Part shown: piece by piece, positions 1-12,805 of the stretch
Position numbering within the stretch: position 1 is the first letter of the stretch
How the letters are laid out: each line of letters starts with the position of its first letter
Assembly (NCBI RefSeq): GCF_019649055.1
Contig: NW_026570270.1
Coordinates: 310,001 to 374,000, forward strand
Length of the DNA: 64,000 nt
Origin: Paramacrobiotus metropolitanus
Lineage: Eukaryota > Tardigrada > Eutardigrada > Parachela > Macrobiotidae
Direction: 5' to 3'
Made by a program: the position numbers and the translations under genes
Notes under the pieces: generated by a model
Database searches by the model: none
Told to the model about the DNA's origin: nothing
Seen by the model: the letters and a program-made list of their open reading frames with translations, nothing else

Positions 1-1230
1 TTCGTCCACACTTTTGTGATTTGGACACTGTAAAGTATCGTTCACGGACGACAGTCCAGACAGCCTACGCGTTTCCTGTCAACATTACACGACGCGTACA
101 ACATTGAAGTTATTTCTACAATTCATAACTGGTGACCTTCCACGCAAATGGCTTGCACGGACAGACAGGTAGGTACCTGTGGTCTGTTTTTGCAATTGCA
201 GATTAAATATTACAGTTGGTTTATGTTGTATTTTACTGTTGGTCTACACGCGATTTTGAGCTAGCAAGCGCTCTCCTTTGTCTCCATTTCGTACCAATCC
301 AGGAAACCGAAAGGCTTTTCATGAAATACAATAGCAAGCGAAATATTAGAATTACTTTTACCATTTTTTAATCTGTCTTTAGTTTTCTGCGGCCCTTTCA
401 GAATTAAAAAAAACGAAATAACAAGCATAAAGATCTCGCCGTTGAGGTGAAAATCCGGGGAAAAATTGTTTACCAATTCCGGCAATTCATACAGCACTAA
501 GAATACATTGGTAAGTTACGTTATAAAGAACGAATTAGATCTTCACAGCCATCGCACTACGAAAGGGCTGTAAATTATAACAATGTGCAGCATTAAATCA
601 CATTGTCTTGTGGGTTTTGAGAAGCAGTGCCGTTTTTGGGATTTGACAATTACGTGTTCCAAAAACTGTTGATTTTTTTGTACGTCCGTTTAAATAGTTT
701 GTTTGGTCCAGTTCAATCTAATAAGTGCGCACAATTTAGCCCCACAAACTCTACTTATTCGTCTTTTTTTCTGCCGTTTCTCCACAGTGAGTATATTTAC
801 AGAAATCCTCCGGAATTCCATTTATTTAGCAATCAGCGCGTCAATAAAAACATATATTTTATATTAATTAGCAAATCCGTAAAAACAAAAAGGCATAAAA
901 TCAAAAACACCTGCTGACCACGTTGCCATGGACAATCAAAAGAGCAAGGAAAGCACACCGACAAACAAACGAAGCCAAAATAATCCACCAGCTGCCGCGT
1001 CACGAGCCATCAGTTCTGAGCAATTCCCCGAAACAAAATATCCCCAAAATATACATACAAACAAAAACCACTTTACACAAAAAACTGCCCTCCCCCTTCG
1101 CGAGTATTTCAACTAGAAAGGTCCCCACCGCGGCACAAAATAAAAAAAAACAGAGCACAATTCCTGTTTGAAGTATAAATTTCGTATTTCTTTTGGCATA
1201 GCGCGCATAACAGCTGGCATAATCTTTAAT
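1..1230. other. 3' flank of neuralized; no gene recognised
   Basis: No open frame here has recognisable domains or a convincing exon structure. The stretch lies downstream of the minus-strand neuralized stop codon, so its right part probably holds that gene's 3' UTR. The short frames present are AT-rich and low in complexity. Confidence 0.5.
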
Positions 1231-4200
1231 TCATCCACGATACGTGCGAATAATATCCTTGATGGGCGTGCGACAAATCGGGCAGGATTTGCCTTTTTGC
1301 AGCTGGGTAGTGGCACACGGATAGCACATCACCTGATGTCAGAACAATCCGTTAAAAAGCTGGAAAATTGAAAATTCGCCAAAAAATGGCTAATCCATAA
1401 AGTACGGATGGAAAAAATTCAAAATTAAATTGAATTTAATCTACAGAAAAATCAGTTTGTACCTATGGAAAATCCCATATAAAAATAATAAACAAATAAT
1501 TCTGATAATTAATATATAAATAATTTCTTTATTAACCTTTATTCAAAAACTACATAACTGTTTAATTAATATTAAAATAAAATGCATTATTATTATTTAT
1601 TAATTACCTATTTATTTAACTTTAATAAATAAATAAATTCTTAATAAATAATCTATTTAATATATTAGTTAATGTATTTATTAAATATTTAAAGTTCTTT
1701 TTGAAAATCAAGTAAAATCTATTATACTTATCATTATTATTTAATGAATATTTATTTATTCACCTGGTGTCCGCATGTGTACAGGACCGCCAGCGCCGCG
1801 TCCTCAAAACACACGATACACTCGCTTACCACCGCGGCCGACGGGGGCGCCGTGCTCTTCGTCCCCGGGATGGGTGGGAAGGCCACCGGTTGGCTAGGCG
1901 TCCCCACCGCACCGCGAAGGAGTCCGTACTGCGCCGGTTCCTGCGATGTCGAGGGTTTGGAGGGGGAGCGCGGACTGGGCAGGTCGACGGTCAGATCGAT
2001 GAGGTCGCGGTGCGGTTGGGTGGGGTAGGTGGCGGAGGTCTGCCGGCGGACGGGGGAGGTCCGCGGCCGCGGCACGGAGGACCCGGCCGAGGAGACGGTG
2101 CGCGGAAGGGCCACGGTGGTGGGCTGCGGGGGACGGGGGGTGGTGGTCGGGGTCGGAGCGGGGCTGGGACGGGATGAAGGTTCCGGGACGTTGGGGCATG
2201 AACCTATGGAGACAAAAATTATTATTTTACGTAACATGTAAATTAAGTATCACCGAAAAACTAAAAAAAACATTTCCATGTTTCGACATTCTTTGTTACT
2301 GTTCAATCTGTTTTTTAAAATTTACTCGTAATTGGCACTGCGGACAAAGCATAAATCTGCAGTGAAAACAACAGTTCAAAATTAAGGCTCCCTTTTTTTG
2401 AAAAATTATAAACCAGCTTAATCGCTAACAATCATTGCACCAATCACTAAAATCACTGCATGCATAACCAGTCAACGCTTGACTCGGGGCCATTCGCAAG
2501 TCACTAAACTACGAAATTCTTCTAACCGCAACACCATCAAATTAGATAGCGTACGCCGTACGGTCAAATTTGCAGACGAACCGCAAAATATTTCCGCGAT
2601 AAAAAAACAAGCTCAGTTTCGGATGTGACTTCATAATAATTACGAATTTACGCATGTAACGTACTGAAATTAGACACAACACAACTTATGCAGTATGACC
2701 CCAGTAATAAATTCAAATTCAGTGAATAATTGTACCTAATAACAGTATTTTCCTGGTGGTGCCGTACAGATCAAAGAACATCCAGAAGGTCTGCGAGTTA
2801 TCCACAAACAGGAAATCGGAGGGTTTATTGTTGTTCCGGCTGATCTGGACGGTGCCGTCGCGGCGGATGGTGAAGGCGTACTCCTGGCCTTCCTTCGGTT
2901 TACTGGCCACATCTTTGGCTACCACCCAGTATTCCTGTTTGAGAAAATTCAATCAATTCCTCGACAAAATTCCTAACAACATCTTTACGCAAAACACAAC
3001 AAATACAGATTCCGTACACAAAATCAGAAACTATTCCTGTTGACACTTTTATTTAAGGATTGCTAACTCCAAAAACAGCCACCGGCCACACTAAGAAGTT
3101 TATCTGTAAATCAGGATGCCACGAAACTTCTAAGTTCTGAAAAAAAAATAACCCACGAAATTTTCGAGGTTTAAAACTTAAACTTCTCAAATTTCCGACA
3201 AAATTTCAACTTTAGATGAATTATTCTTCATTTCGAGTTCAAATGGAAAATATTCAGATCCAGATGCATGGGATACACACCCACTTCACTACGAAACTGG
3301 ACATCTACGAGTACGACCATCATCAGCATTTTGTGAGCATATTCAACTAAAACCCTTTTCCAGCTTTTTGCGATCGATTTGCAAAATTCGCCAAATAAAT
3401 AAAAAAAATATAATTAAGAAATAAATCAAAAAACAAATAAAATTAGCTAAATTAATAAAATCAACTTATGCATTCGCAAAAGCAGCTTTTCTGAAAGGTT
3501 TCCCTACCGGTCGATCGAGGAGATTATCCGCATCATCCGGCAAATTCGCCTGGCACAACGCCGCCGGATCACACGTGGTCAATCCAAACGCCAGTCCCCC
3601 GTCAAAATCCCAGTCATTCTCAATAATCCTCACCACCACCGTCTCATTGACGGCGATGGGGCGCGGCGTGAACACATAGCCGTTGCAGAACTCCCCGGCT
3701 ACCAGCTTGACACACCGGCCCTCTTCCGACAACAGCACATTGCGCCCGGTGAGATTCCGGAAGAATTTCAGGCTCTTCAACTGCAGATGCGGGAAGTGTC
3801 GGGCCCGGTGGCGGGCGCTGACGGGGGCGGAGGAGGCCGACGCCTCCGAGCTACTGGAGACGGGAGGGGTCGTTGAGGAAATCGCCATCCGCGATACCGC
3901 TGCGATAAACAGCGGGTTTCGTTAGTAAAACTCTATTCTATTCACCCGGTTAAGCGCAATATAAATAACCGTATTTCGTTAAGTAAAATACTGGTGAATT
4001 CGTAAACAAACCCATCAATTCATGAAATACTCGTATATAATATTATCAAAACATATTATAAATTAAAAGATTTCAATCTGTTAATTTTTTCTTAATTCGT
4101 TAAGCACAGAAAACGCCCATTCTTATTTTTTGTACAGCATTGAGTTCATCCTGTCCTACTTTCTTTTTTAAAAAGAATGCTTTTCTTTCAAATTATCTGT

Positions 4201-6910
4201 TGTATCGTAAAAAAACGGAAAAGGCGCAACAAGAACCTACCCTAGTACTGAGATAAAGCACTGTCCAGAAACCGTTGATGATTTTAATCAATACAGAAAC
4301 CGCAAAAAAAGTTCACATCCATACAGAAAAAAATAACACAAATTAGTAATAGCACAGAAATTCAAATCCATGTACAGCACACAAGAAAAATAATCTAAAG
4401 TTTCAATTAAGGGCATTCTACTCTCTACAGCAATCAGAAATAAGGATATGATCGTATCCACATGTGCCGCTTTACTACGAAGACAAAGGTACTCGTACTG
4501 TACAGAAAGGGTCATAAACCGTAGATACAAAACGCTCCATGTACGAAATTGCATGATATAATGTACGCACGTTACAGTATCGAATACACGCGCGCATAAA
4601 TTTCGAGATAGTGCTAATTTTCAAAAACGGTCCAACAAAGGAAATCAAGCATGTCTTGTCGGTACTTTTCATACCGAATCTTTAGTATATTTTAGTGTTA
4701 TTAATTTTCTTCATTTTTGGTTTTACCTGCTGCTACGGCGGCAGGAGTAGAGTTAGGAGGAGGCGGAGCCGCCCGCACAGGAGGCGGCGGAGGTGGCAGC
4801 GGTTCCGGTACGGGTGGTGGGTGCGATGACGTCAGGGAATTCTGCCGGTTTCTAATGGCCATCAGCACCGACAACGGCGAAATGCTGCTGTGACTGCGCG
4901 TCTGGTTGGGCGGACGATTAATGCTGCTGCTATCTGTAAAATGCATCAATAAAACGTTGCCACCTCGCACAATCAGCTAGGGCTTGATAAAATTTACGGA
5001 TAAATTTCCCGTAAAAGGCGACAGTTAAGAATTTATGTGTCTGTTGGTCCGACTGGTCTAATTACAGCAGGCAGTTCCGTTCGAACGGAATTTATGGGAC
5101 TAACCGAGCAGCTGCAGCGCCACCGTCGTCCCGTACACGTCGAATACCGCCCACAAGGGAACACTCGTGTCCACGTTTTCAAATGCCGTTCCTGCAATAT
5201 TATCACTCTTAAAAACATTATATTCGCGCAAGTGCACAATAAAAGAAACCGGAGTCTGTCAGTTTTATACAGTTCGCGGAAATACCTCAAAGGATGCGTT
5301 TTTCAATCGAAACTGCACAATATCTTCACAGAACGAAATAACTTACAAAAAAGCAGAAATTATTAAAACTTTATCATTACAGTTATAAAATATGATCGAA
5401 CTTGTTCTGTTATAAAAGGATAGAGAAGCAGATATGTATACCAAATTTCTCAGCAAACGCAGTAATTTACAAATAATTTATTGTCAGGAATTTACCAAGC
5501 ATTTTTCTATGTTTGATATTATTTATTCTTATTTAAAACCGAAGTACGAGTATTAATAATGAATATTTAATACGTAACTAAATATTCTGAAATATTTAAT
5601 GGCAACAACGACAAATACATAAGTAACGTAAAATGTTTATTAATTTTTTTCATTCGATAAGCGTGCGGAAAGGTATCTAGGAAAATAAGCATTTAAGGAA
5701 CAAGAACAGGGAAATAAATCAAAATTGCTAAGGAAACTTCAAAAGAGCACCACTAAAACGTCGCTTACAGTTGCTAACCTTTATTGACACCGTTAACGCC
5801 ATAAACAATCGTGGCTCCGTCAGGCAGGCACTGGAAATGAATAATCCGCTCACTGGTATCCCCGGGCGCCGGACGGCACACTTCCGGCAGGGGACGTCCC
5901 CAGAAACCCGGCCGGCTGGTCAGGTCCGGGCAGAGATAGAGGGCCTGGGCCAGATCGACACCCTGCGGGTCGTGGGTGGTCAGGCCGATGCGCAGCGAGC
6001 CGCTCCACTGGGCCACCTTGGAGGCATCGCCGCCGCAGCGGGCGGATGCCGGGGGAACGGGCAGCGCCAGCTGTTCGCTGATACGGAAACACACGCATTC
6101 GCCTTTCTCGATGGGACGGTTGGAGAAAACAATACCTGCTCATCAAAATAAGAAATTTTATCAACTATACCGCATTACGGCAGAAGAATTTAGCAAACAA
6201 AACAGTTAACGAATTTAAAACTGGAAGCAGAAACTCGTAATTAACAAGGAATGCATGTATTTAACGCAAATATGTATCACAATTATCTTTCTTCTTCAAA
6301 CAATAATAACCGTTCGACTTTAACAGCAGTTTCCTGTTCCAAGAAGCAATTATTATATCGAAATATCATGGTTTACAAAAAAAGTCTCCATTTTCATTTA
6401 TTAACCGTAATTACTAGTACATCTTTTACACCCGCAAGGCATATTCGATTACATCAAGCTAACAATCTTCGCACAACGCCAACGGAAACATAAAAAATCT
6501 AGACAAAATCCTCACGGTTACGACTGATTTCGTAGCTATACTGTATACACACGAGTAGTAAAATCAAACAACACTAGGACATAAGTACAGGAGAAAAATA
6601 CAGCGAACTGATTTATCCTCGTACCTTTGCAATAACTGCGAACGCGCCTGGCCGCACTCCCATCCGGCGAAATCTGCACGTGCTCGCCGTGATTGGAATG
6701 AAAGCGCAGGGTGCCGACACTGGACGGTCGATCGCCGTGGCCCAGCGAGAATGATTTGGCCAGGGAGGGATCGGAGGAAGAGGAGGAGGCCGACTTGGGG
6801 CTCTTCATGCCCGCCGTGGCCCGCCCGCTCTTCGGCTCGTTTGACGGCAACATGGACAGATCGGAGCTCTGTGACAGCAGTCCCAGACCGTTGCTTGACC
6901 GATTGCCCAT
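1231..6910 (-). CDS. neur: Neuralized-family E3 ubiquitin ligase (NHR1-NHR2-RING), complete, 8 exons
   Basis: RING ubiquitin ligase; neuralized proteins are known to ubiquitinate Notch ligands (Delta/Serrate) at the membrane and drive their endocytosis. Coding exons on the minus strand are 6625-6910, 5779-6135, 5105-5191, 4727-4933, 3508-3899, 2736-2934, 1764-2203 and 1231-1332. All join at GT-AG sites in matching phase and give 689 residues. The start MGNRSS has Gly2 and Ser6, an N-myristoylation-type signal as in vertebrate NEURL1. NHR1 covers about residues 68-243 (FHSNHGEHVQI, GIVFSNRP, SGSLRIGLTTHDP, LWAVFDVYGTT). A Pro-rich linker follows. NHR2 covers about 356-509 (GRNVLLSEEG, FCNGYVF, DNLLDRPEYWVVAKDV, FFDLYGTT). 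A second Pro/Ser/Thr linker leads to the C-terminal C3HC4 RING at 637-684 (CIVC, CGH, MCYPC, CPIC), ending IKDIIRTYRG as in the family. Intron 7 (1333-1763) is extremely AT-rich. No break is seen. Any non-coding 5' exon is not located. Confidence 0.95.
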
Positions 6911-8501
6911 TGACGATTACAGCGCACGGCCGTCAGATTGAGCACGGTCCATGGCAATCTGCGGAAGAAACAAATCCTTGACATTTTGCTGAAAAATCAA
7001 TTTGTTGGTGATTTGACGAATTTAGCATGCATAACTGTACTCTGTAAAAATGATCAGGAAGTCTGGTTTTCGCTGATTTAGCGCCAAATTCCATACTCAT
7101 ACAGTCGTACTCGAAATTCCGCCACAAATTGCGGTATTATACTATGATGTTTTAACTAATAAGAAAGTGTACACAGAAATCGACAGAATTACATACGACG
7201 TAACAAATTAACAGCAAAACTGTTTCGCGTGCGTGCTTCCATTATAGCGCTACATGATGGATTCAAAAACAAATTTGAAACAAAAGTAAAATAAATCTGG
7301 TATCTTCCCAGATGCAATACAATTTGTGCCGCGTCGACTACTCTAACACCGATCATGACTTCATGAGGATCGATCAATGTGAAGAAACCAGAACGGAAGT
7401 TGTTCAGCCCGACTAGATTAGTACCTGCGGCTGCATTCCTTACATACTCGCAGTGGTTTCTATTCTTATGATATCCTCTCAGCATTCCAAGGGGGCTCCA
7501 AAAAATAAATCTGGAAAAATTAAAGAATAAATTTAAAAAAAAAATTAAAACATTAAACAGTAATATTAAATTGTGTATCAAAGTAATATTAAAGTCAAAG
7601 TATTAAAATACGTATTAAAACAATAATCAAAATGATTTCATTTAAATGTCAAGAACAGCAAAATTAAAGTATTTATTATAGTACTATTAAGAAATAAATG
7701 TTCAATAAAATATCCCAAAATTGACACAATTTGTAAGCAGTCAAAATCAACAATCCAAAGAAACCATACGAAGAATTACAGATACCAGTGCAGAGAAACG
7801 AGCGAGATGCTAATGCAGCCAGCCTGGTTCGTTCACGGCCAAGCGTGAAATCTGGCAAATATTTGATTGTCGAAAAACCTGAAGAGGGTGCCTTAATTAA
7901 CGGATATCAATCAGTCGGAAAAGTCCGTCACGTAACGGACGCGCTGTACGGCAAATGAGTTGACTGACTAATCTCGCATGCTTTGATACTCTGCTGGGCC
8001 ACTCAGTGCGTTGAACCAGATTTATCGCCTCAAGGTGCGGCGTCAGCACGTGCTCAAAAAAACAAATTTCTCACATTCCACAAAAACGGTAAAAACTGAG
8101 CTGACTATATAGTTATTAATTTTTATAAAACTCACTACGACTGTAACTTGTTCAAAACAGCTGTGTATCTTGGAAAAGCCTTTGCTGTTACAACTACCGT
8201 AATTAAATTACGTAATTTACTGTTTATACTACTCTACAGCATTATTTACTCACCGTGAATTTCTTCCGTAACTCCGTTTAGTCGAGATCGGGGACCACCG
8301 CAGAACCCACAAAAATCGGATTATTTAGATTTTAAAAATTACATCACCCACAGAACGTGCACGCACCGCGTCCGAAACCAAATACTACTAGTACGCTTAG
8401 TCTAAGCTCGAGTCAAAATGAATCTCTTCGTGATTCGGGATCCTTCAGTGAGTTCAGTCTCCCACAAAATCGACAAACATGCACGATGAAACTGAGAAGA
8501 C
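6911..8501. other. Upstream region of neuralized; no gene recognised
   Basis: This probably contains the neuralized promoter and 5' UTR. A minus-strand open frame at 7189-7581 (130 codons, hydrophobic start, then NAAAGTNLVGLNNFRSG) has no good splice context and no family I recognise. I do not call it a gene. Confidence 0.4.
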
Positions 8502-8504
8502 ATT

Positions 8505-8567
8505 AGTCCATTACATCAAGACACCTTCCCACTTGTTACCGATTCACTTGTAAAGATCAAAGTCCAT
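8505..8567 (+). repeat. Left terminal inverted repeat of the Harbinger element
   Basis: 63 bp, matching the reverse complement of 12268-12330 at 62 positions. It includes the motif CCCACTTGTTACCGA. Confidence 0.93.
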
Positions 8568-8633
8568 TGAGATAAGCGCAACAGCTGGGATTGGCGATAT
8601 GAAGTATGACACACATACAACTTCCAAAACGTT

Positions 8634-8679
8634 ATGCCGAAATGAAAAGCAGCGCCCGAGCTGCTTTTCATTTCGGCAT
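8634..8679. repeat. Perfect 20-bp hairpin inside the Harbinger 5' region
   Basis: ATGCCGAAATGAAAAGCAGC at 8634-8653 is followed by a 6-nt loop (GCCCGA) and its exact reverse complement at 8660-8679. It lies between the left inverted repeat and the SANT gene start, where a subterminal binding site or a promoter-proximal structure could sit. Confidence 0.9.
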
Positions 8680-8857
8680 TGCACTCTCGCATCAGTGTCT
8701 GCACGTTTTACATGAATGAGCGCAAGCAGATTAACTTCATGGTGTGTTGGTTTTCAAAATACACCAGTTTAATAAACTGTGGAATAATATTGACAAAGAA
8801 ATTAACTGACCCGCGCTTTTCCAAAATTTGATTTTGTCATATACTGTAATACTGTTG

Positions 8858-10286
8858 ATGGCTAAAGTAAGTAATCCACCGGTGCGAGCTATAATGCCGG
8901 CCGCTTCTGCTAATTCTACGCCTAATGAGTTGCAAAACGCTAACGCTAAGGAGAAGAAGAAGAGAGAAAATCACAGATGGACTGAACGAGAGGAGCGCTT
9001 ATTGGTTGAATGGTTGCAAAACCCGGATAATTACCAGCAGTGGAAATGCGCCGGGAAGAAAGATACTGCGGCGGGAAGCGGGGGCCAGCAAACCACAAAG
9101 GTGCAGCCAAACGGGAAAACCAAGACGGACGTTGCGAAGATGCTGGCGAAATATTTGGTAGCAAAATGTGGAGTTAGCGCCAAAATCCGCACTGCGAAGA
9201 ACATCAATGAGAAGATTTCGGGGTTTGAAAGTAAATGGCGCGAAGCTAACACCTGGCTGAAAGGAACCGGAAACGGGTTAATGCATCCGGATGAATCTCG
9301 TGAAAGCCGACTGCAGCGAACGAACATACGAGGTAAAACCTGCTTAATTTTATTACGAAGCAAAATAAATAAAAGCTTAATGTATTAGAGATTATAACAG
9401 CTTTTAAAATTTTTATTCGGTTTAGTCAACAGTAATTCCATTTTCTTATGGATAAGAATATACTGTAATTTAAAGGGAAGTGTGCCAGTACTGTACATGC
9501 ACTGATGCACAAAACTTTCGCTTTCCCGAACTACCAAACACATGCATTTTGTAAGTATTTTATAAACATTTTGTAAGTATTATTTTTAAGTAACGTAAAA
9601 GCGTTTTGATGTAGCAATATAAATGGTATTCACTGGCGTGTATAACATTTATAGAATTTTGCACAAATTGCACAGATACGTGAGACGTATATTTTGCTTT
9701 GATAGACGAAGTGAAAGATCAGCTCAAATACTTTTTTGACTTGGACGCTGTCTTTGGGGAGCGCCCTTCGAATGAGCCGGCTTATGTCTCAAACACCGGA
9801 TCAAACAACAATGAAAACGTGATGTCAGTGATGCGATTTAACGCATCCGGCGACGATGACGACGAACCAGATACACCTGAGGCGCCTACAACTTCAAATA
9901 ACAGTCGCCGGGAGAACAATACGGAGACAGAAGATCACAGAAGCTATCAGGATATGGTACTGGAGGGTGACATAGACCGCGAAATCGAACCGGCATCAGC
10001 TGATCCGGGCAAGATTGTTATTGGAGACAAAAAGAAAAAGAAGCGCCAGAAAACTGTAGATTTCCCGGAAGCCCTTATGGTCATCGAGGAGAAAAAAGAT
10101 AAACGTTTCGAAGAGGAAGTAGCACTTGCTAGAATGAGAGAAAATCGCATGGAGCGTCTGCAAGAGCGCCAAATTGAATTTCAAGAAAAACAACTGGAGC
10201 ACCAGAAAAGCGAACTGGAAGTGCGGAAAATGGAAGCGGAAAATCGCAGAATGGAGTTAGAGCTGTTGATGCGAAAAAATAACTGA
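8858..10286 (+). CDS. Harbinger-associated SANT/Myb-like DNA-binding protein, 2 exons
   Basis: The accessory protein of PIF/Harbinger transposons; in the family it binds element ends and brings transposase into the nucleus. Exon 1 is 8858-9332 and exon 2 is 9706-10286. The join (CGAG|GTAAAA ... GATAG|AC) keeps frame and gives 351 residues. The ATG at 8858 (MAKVSNPP) is the first in frame; nothing further upstream is needed. Residues about 35-120 hold a trihelix/SANT-like segment (RWTEREERLLVEWLQNPDNY, later KISGFESKWREANTWLKGTG). The middle is acidic and Ser/Thr-rich. The C-terminus holds a basic stretch (KKKKKRQK) followed by a long charged coiled coil (RMENRM...RQIEFQEKQLEHQ). No breaks are seen. 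The gene converges with the minus-strand transposase. Confidence 0.87.
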
Positions 10287-10784
10287 ATTGCGCAAATGTT
10301 GTTCCGAGTTTGCATCTTTTTGCATATACTGTGTGCTTTGTATATTGCGTATGGTATTCTGTCCAGTTTTTATACTTCTATGCGTTTTCTAAACTTAAAC
10401 TCTGAATATTTTCCTAACTCTGAACGTATTATTCACTATCAATTTTCCTTGTTGAATTCAGGCATTTTCTACTAATTAAAATTGTGCGTATGGGATCAAG
10501 AAGTTAAATGCATTTTATCGGCGCAGTATATTTTCCCCAATAAAAGTGCCTTCTAAAGTCGGGATACACAGTAGTTTTAAGCTATATGTCCGTGCTCCCT
10601 GGACAGTTTATCTGTGCAGTGGTATTCGTGTTGTAGATTATATAAGTATGTACGATGTACATACTACTGTAATTATATATATATTTGGCATATGCTTTTG
10701 TACAACGTATTCATCAAAAGCAAGCGACACAATTCTCCGGTTTTTATTTGCATATTATTAAGCAGCGCAGTACTATGTTTTTTT

Positions 10785-12047
10785 CTAATTCATTACGCTA
10801 GTAACTATGAAATTCATAATACGCTCCCGTTTATCTTGTCCATCTTCCGTTTCGTCCATGTGCGGCTCCGCATCACTGTTGTCATCGTTGTTCTTGTCTT
10901 CTTCTTGCTCCCAGTCTTCATCAACCTCGTCTGCATTTTTTACGCATAAATTGTGCAATATACAACAACATCTGAACCAATAAACAGCTCTAGTATGACT
11001 TTCGCCATCTGCTATGTAAGTTCTTAAGCCACGCAGACACTGAAATCGAGCTTTTACGTTACCGATAGTATGCTCAATTGTAACACGAGCAGAACAGTGG
11101 AGAAACTGAAATGTACTACGAAACGGTGTGGTAACGTTGTTTTTCCGAAAAGGTGGCATAATGGTGGTAGTGCACGAATAGGCGCTATCGGCTAACAGGT
11201 ACTCTTGTCCTTGGAAAAATTCCGTGGCTTTTGTTCCCAGCGGTGAATTTTTGAAGACTCTTGCGTCATGCACAGAACCAGGATATCCACAAGATGCGAA
11301 TAAAATCAACCGGTCAGAGTCACAAACCAACATAGCGGCTAATGCATAACGGTGTTTCCGGTTGTAATAATCTTCGCCATTAAGTGATGGTTTGTATTCT
11401 AAACCTATGTCGGTGCCATCCACAAAACCCAAACAGTGAGGAAAATGAAATTTGTTCTTTATCTTGTCCTTAATTAAGGCTTTCTCAGTCTGATTTGGCT
11501 ATCGCACTACATCGTTTTCAATGGACAATAGAGCTACGATAACTCTACGAGTGTAATTTTCCACTGCACCTTCTGAAATCCCGAATCGTCGAGCAACTTT
11601 TCCCACTGCACCGCCATTCCCAAACGTTCCGAATCGATGCAGAGCGACAGTTAACTGGTCAGCAACGGATGCTTTGGCATGCATAGATTTATTCACAAAA
11701 ATGGGATGATCACAAATTTTGCCAAGCACGATGTTAAATGTTGACCTTGACATCCGGCATTCTTGTCGGAATCTGTCATCGTCCAGGCGGGGCAGAATAA
11801 GTCGAAGAAAATCCGTACTTTTCGGCACTGTTAAACGGCGATTTAAATAACGAGTAACGTGCAGGTAACCTCGAATCATTAGAAAAAGAGACTCATCTTC
11901 TTCCTTTCTACGTGCAGAAGAATGCAGCAATAACTCTTGTTCATCCGATAAAAATCGCAGTGATGAATTTGTTCGCGAGGAATTTAATAAAATTAGCTTC
12001 TCGACAAGTTCTATTGCTAATTTTCTTTTACTTTTGCGCGGGGCCAT
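10785..12047 (-). pseudogene. Harbinger DDE transposase (DDE_Tnp_4), broken by one in-frame amber codon
   Basis: The transposase of the 8505-12330 element. The frame is continuous from the ATG at 12047 (MAPRKSKRK) to the stop at 10785, 421 codons, except for a single TAG at 11499-11501. The N-terminal part has a helix-turn-helix region (RRFGISEGAVENYTRRVI). The C-terminal part has the Harbinger nuclease: GFVDGTDIGL (first Asp), FASCGYPGSVHDARVF (second Asp region), YLLADSAYS (third), and VTIEHTIGNVKARFQ (the Glu). The TAG lies where relatives have a conserved Trp-Pro pair just before the nuclease domain (VVR-stop-PNQTEKALIK), consistent with TGG to TAG. Read-through, an untested small intron, or true inactivation are possible; inactivation is most likely. 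Confidence 0.9.
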
Positions 12048-12267
12048 ATTAAGAATATTACGACACGGTTATTGCAAAAAGTCCAAACTGTGCAGATGCA
12101 CACTGGATTTCCTCTGAAAAATATGCAAGCAAAAGATACAAGTGCATTGCACTTTTCTTCGCGCCAAAACATATGGCGGTGTTTTGATGTAGCGTTCATT
12201 GCTGTCTGGATGCCAGTTCATCTGTTATCACGCTAATGGCTGTTTTTTTATGCGTCACTTGCTTTCG

Positions 12268-12330
12268 ATGGACTTTGATCTTTACAAGTGATTCGGTAAC
12301 AAGTGGGAAGGTGTCTTGATGTAATGGACT
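12268..12330 (-). repeat. Right terminal inverted repeat of the Harbinger element
   Basis: Inverted partner of 8505-8567, with one mismatch, followed by the ATT duplication at 12331-12333. Confidence 0.93.
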
Positions 12331-12675
12331 ATTCTGCCTTGACGAAAGGGTTTTCTAAGCAGACAGTAGCACTGAGTACTGTTTACAGGACGAGCAGCAA
12401 CCACTGCTCATTGAGTAGTGACTACTTATAGGCTATGTCATATTCAGCGCAAACGATTGTTTCTCCGTTTCCGGCTGGATGCGGAAGTTTTTGTGGCGTG
12501 ATGTGCCGAAGCACCTTCAGTGGCTCAGGCCTACAGAGCAGAGACTCTATCAGTTGAACTTTTAAAAACCTTTAAAAACGTTCCCGATCCGCTTTAGTGC
12601 TGTGGTTTGCAGGTTAGTTTTTTGTTTGTAATTTGCGCTGCGAGTAAACACAACAGCTGATAATACAGTACGTCC

Positions 12676-12799
12676 AGTACAGTACAGTACAGTACAGTAT
12701 AGTACAGTACAGTACGGTACAGTACAGTATAGTACAGTACAGTACAGTACAGTACAGTACAGTACAGTACAGTACAGTACAGTACAGTACCACGGTACA
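12676..12799. repeat. GTACA pentanucleotide microsatellite
   Basis: About 24 near-perfect copies of AGTAC/GTACA, interrupted by a few single-base variants (TATAG, ACGGT). It abuts the left end of the next inverted-repeat element. Confidence 0.95.
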
Positions 12800-12805
12800 A
12801 AATAA

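Larger units (their letters stand above)
8505..12330. mobile_element. PIF/Harbinger DNA transposon, near-complete
   Basis: A 3826-bp element bounded by 63-bp terminal inverted repeats beginning AGTCCATTACATCAAGACAC. The arms at 8505-8567 and 12268-12330 differ at one position. The flanking triplet ATT (8502-8504 and 12331-12333) is a 3-bp target-site duplication, the length typical of Harbinger. Inside are the two genes expected of the superfamily in convergent orientation: a SANT/Myb-like protein on plus and a DDE transposase on minus. The near-identical ends point to a fairly recent insertion. The transposase carries one stop codon, so this copy is probably not autonomous now. Confidence 0.93.

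Noticed and set aside
1894-2199. Long overlapping frames on both strands over the Pro-rich neuralized exon
   Set aside because: They are side effects of GC-rich Pro/Thr/Arg codons; splice phase and RING continuity identify one true frame.
5033-5290. 85-codon minus-strand frame
   Set aside because: The true exon of neuralized here (5105-5191) is in a different frame and ends the NHR1 domain; this frame is a by-product.
12594-12800. 68-codon Tyr/Cys/Thr repeat frame
   Set aside because: Translation of the GTACA microsatellite.
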